This document shows, in pieces, positions 62,593 through 64,000 of a stretch of 64,000 nucleotides of DNA. Made by a program: the position numbers and the translations under genes. The stretch comes from JAAYYM01 sp964483155. GTDB lineage: Bacteria > Bacillota > Clostridia > Lachnospirales > Lachnospiraceae. The stretch lies in NCBI GenBank assembly GCA_964483155.1, contig CAZAAC010000008.1:8154-72153 (forward strand). Direction: 5' to 3'. Below the pieces are notes generated by a model. It searched no databases. It saw only the letters and a list, made by a program, of their open reading frames with translations, and was not told the DNA's origin. Positions within the stretch are counted from its first letter, which is position 1. The number at the start of each line of letters is the position of its first letter.

Positions 62593-63957
62593 ATGGACCA
62601 CAATATTTATTGCGAAATCACACCTGAAATTATGGCATTATCTGAGCTTAGTCAAAAAGCCAGTTTAATCGATCCGGCATTATATACTAAGTATGAAGTC
62701 AAACGAGGGTTGCGTGATATTAATGGTAATGGCGTATTAACAGGTCTTACTAGCATTTCCGATATTCGCACAACAAAAATTGTGAATGGTAAAGCGGTGC
62801 CTGCAGAAGGCGAACTCTTTTATCGTGGATATGATGTTAAGGATTTAGTAAATGGCTTTACTGCCGAAAATCGTTTTGGGTTTGAAGAAGTGGCTTATCT
62901 TTTACTATTTAATTCTTTACCATATCCTCATGAATTAAGCGGTTTCACGGATTTACTTTCTTATTATCGTACTTTACCTACCAGCTTTGTTCGCGATATT
63001 ATTATGAAAGCTCCTAGTCAGGATATGATGAACACTCTTGCGCGAAGCGTTTTGACACTATATTCCTATGACGACTGTGCCGATGATATTTCGATGCCAA
63101 ATGTACTACGTCAGTGTCTTCAGTTAATCAGCCTATTTCCATTGTTGTCTGTATATGGCTATCAGGCATATAGACATTATCATGATGGCAAAAGTCTTTA
63201 TATACACTCTCCGCATCCAGAATTATCTACTGCTGAGAATATATTAAGAATTCTGCGACCTAATAAAAAATACACGCCACTTGAAGCAAAGCTACTTGAT
63301 GTTGCACTTGTGTTACATATGGAACATGGGGGTGGAAATAATTCTTCTTTTACAACACATGTTGTTTCTTCATCTGGGACAGATACTTATTCCGTTATTG
63401 CCTCTGCAATAGGTTCTTTAAAAGGTCCAAAACACGGTGGTGCTAATATTAAAGTTATAAAAATGTTTGAAGATATGAAAAAAGTTGTCTCTGATTGGAC
63501 CAATGAAGATGAAGTTGCTTCTTATCTTGCCGCTCTTCTTCATAAAGAAGCCTTTGATAAACAAGGCCTTATTTATGGCATGGGACACGCCGTATACTCT
63601 TTATCTGATCCACGTAAAGTTATTTTTAAGGCATTTGTTGAAAAACTTTGTATAGAAAAAAACTTAGAAAAAGAATTTGCTTTATATTCTCTTGTTGAAA
63701 AACTTTCTCCTGAAGTCATTGCGCAGGAGCGAAAGATTTATAAAGGCGTGTGTTGTAATGTGGATTTCTATTCTGGTTTTGTTTATGAAATGTTAGACTT
63801 ACCTCCAGAATTATTTACTCCCATATTTGCAATTGCAAGAATTGTAGGTTGGAGTGCTCATAGAATGGAAGAACTTGCAAATGATGGAAAAATAATACGT
63901 CCTGCCTATAAACCAATTGGTGTTGATGAAATATATATTCCTTTAAGTCAAAGATAG
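62593..63957 (+). CDS. citrate synthase (Si type)
   Basis: Condenses oxaloacetate and acetyl-CoA to citrate. The 454-residue product has an unusual N-terminal extension (to about residue 65), then FYRGYDVKDLV, the catalytic His region MEHGGGNNSSFTTHVVSS near 243, the second His in LKGPKHGGAN near 280, GMGHAVYSLSDPR near 331, and the catalytic Asp in NVDFYSGFVYEML near 388. The late segment IVGWSAHRMEEL is conserved. A role in 2-methylcitrate synthesis is possible but less likely without prp genes. Ribosome site GGAGG. An unrelated Re-type candidate sits at 16886, beside icd. Confidence 0.93.
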   Translation: MDHNIYCEITPEIMALSELSQKASLIDPALYTKYEVKRGLRDINGNGVLTGLTSISDIRTTKIVNGKAVPAEGELFYRGYDVKDLVNGFTAENRFGFEEVAYLLLFNSLPYPHELSGFTDLLSYYRTLPTSFVRDIIMKAPSQDMMNTLARSVLTLYSYDDCADDISMPNVLRQCLQLISLFPLLSVYGYQAYRHYHDGKSLYIHSPHPELSTAENILRILRPNKKYTPLEAKLLDVALVLHMEHGGGNNSSFTTHVVSSSGTDTYSVIASAIGSLKGPKHGGANIKVIKMFEDMKKVVSDWTNEDEVASYLAALLHKEAFDKQGLIYGMGHAVYSLSDPRKVIFKAFVEKLCIEKNLEKEFALYSLVEKLSPEVIAQERKIYKGVCCNVDFYSGFVYEMLDLPPELFTPIFAIARIVGWSAHRMEELANDGKIIRPAYKPIGVDEIYIPLSQR

Positions 63958-64000
63958 ATTGCATGTTTTATGCATATATTGTAAAATATACTTATCTATT

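Overview
The window is about 64 kb of AT-rich chromosomal DNA from a low-GC, anaerobic Firmicute. Gene content points to Clostridia, most likely Lachnospiraceae: T-box leaders on leuS and pheST, a DUF1292 protein, a class B sortase with BspA-type leucine-rich-repeat proteins, a Re-citrate-synthase-like gene beside a eukaryotic-type isocitrate dehydrogenase, and strong AGGAGG ribosome sites. Nearly every gene is ordinary chromosomal coding sequence. I see no prophage, insertion sequence, CRISPR array, rRNA or tRNA. A run of 10 N at 26000-26009 shows this is a draft assembly.

Layout. 1-1.7 kb: ilvD (cut by the window edge) and leuB. 1.9-4.4 kb: a VanY-type peptidase, tgt and yajC. 4.6-5.7 kb: aroC. 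5.7-6.8 kb: a beta-propeller lactonase-like gene. 7.0-10.7 kb: potABCD. 10.8-12.3 kb: a HbpS/UPF0303-like gene and trpS. 12.4-15.1 kb: a GH13 debranching-enzyme-like protein that has lost its catalytic residues, co-oriented with a divergent sirtuin. 15.3-18.3 kb: DUF1292, icd and a Re-citrate-synthase-like gene. 18.4-27.2 kb: a surface cassette of a pseudo-receiver regulator, a sortase B and two large LRR proteins. 27.4-30.6 kb: mgtC-like, cstA and an unknown gene. 30.7-33.5 kb: T-box and leuS. 33.5-37.6 kb: MarR with a heterodimeric ABC exporter. 37.6-40.5 kb: cheY, cheA and cheW, the last two broken. 41-43.8 kb: an HD phosphohydrolase and an EF-G paralogue. 44-47.5 kb: aroF, tyrA, aroA. 47.5-49.6 kb: gpmI and a PilZ protein. 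49.7-54.7 kb: queA, pheT, pheS and their T-box. 54.7-55.9 kb: a YihY membrane protein and 6S RNA. 56-59.7 kb: an ATP-type and a GTP-type PEP carboxykinase side by side. 59.9-62.4 kb: an Xaa-Pro aminopeptidase and deoC. 62.6-64 kb: a Si-type citrate synthase.

Common themes. Central carbon and amino-acid metabolism dominate: 2-oxoglutarate synthesis (two unrelated citrate synthases plus icd), the PEP/oxaloacetate node (two PEPCKs), the shikimate-tyrosine branch, branched-chain amino acids, and aminoacyl-tRNA synthetases under T-box control. The most notable observations are an 11-G homopolymer inside cheW, where losing one G restores the normal CheW C-terminus (a possible phase switch), plus an in-frame ochre codon in cheA; the catalytically dead-looking GH13 protein beside a degenerate sirtuin; and a receiver without its phospho-acceptor Asp heading the sortase/LRR cassette. 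I did not find a clearly new multi-gene system. These points are the best leads. All function calls come from reading motifs by eye; no database search was run.
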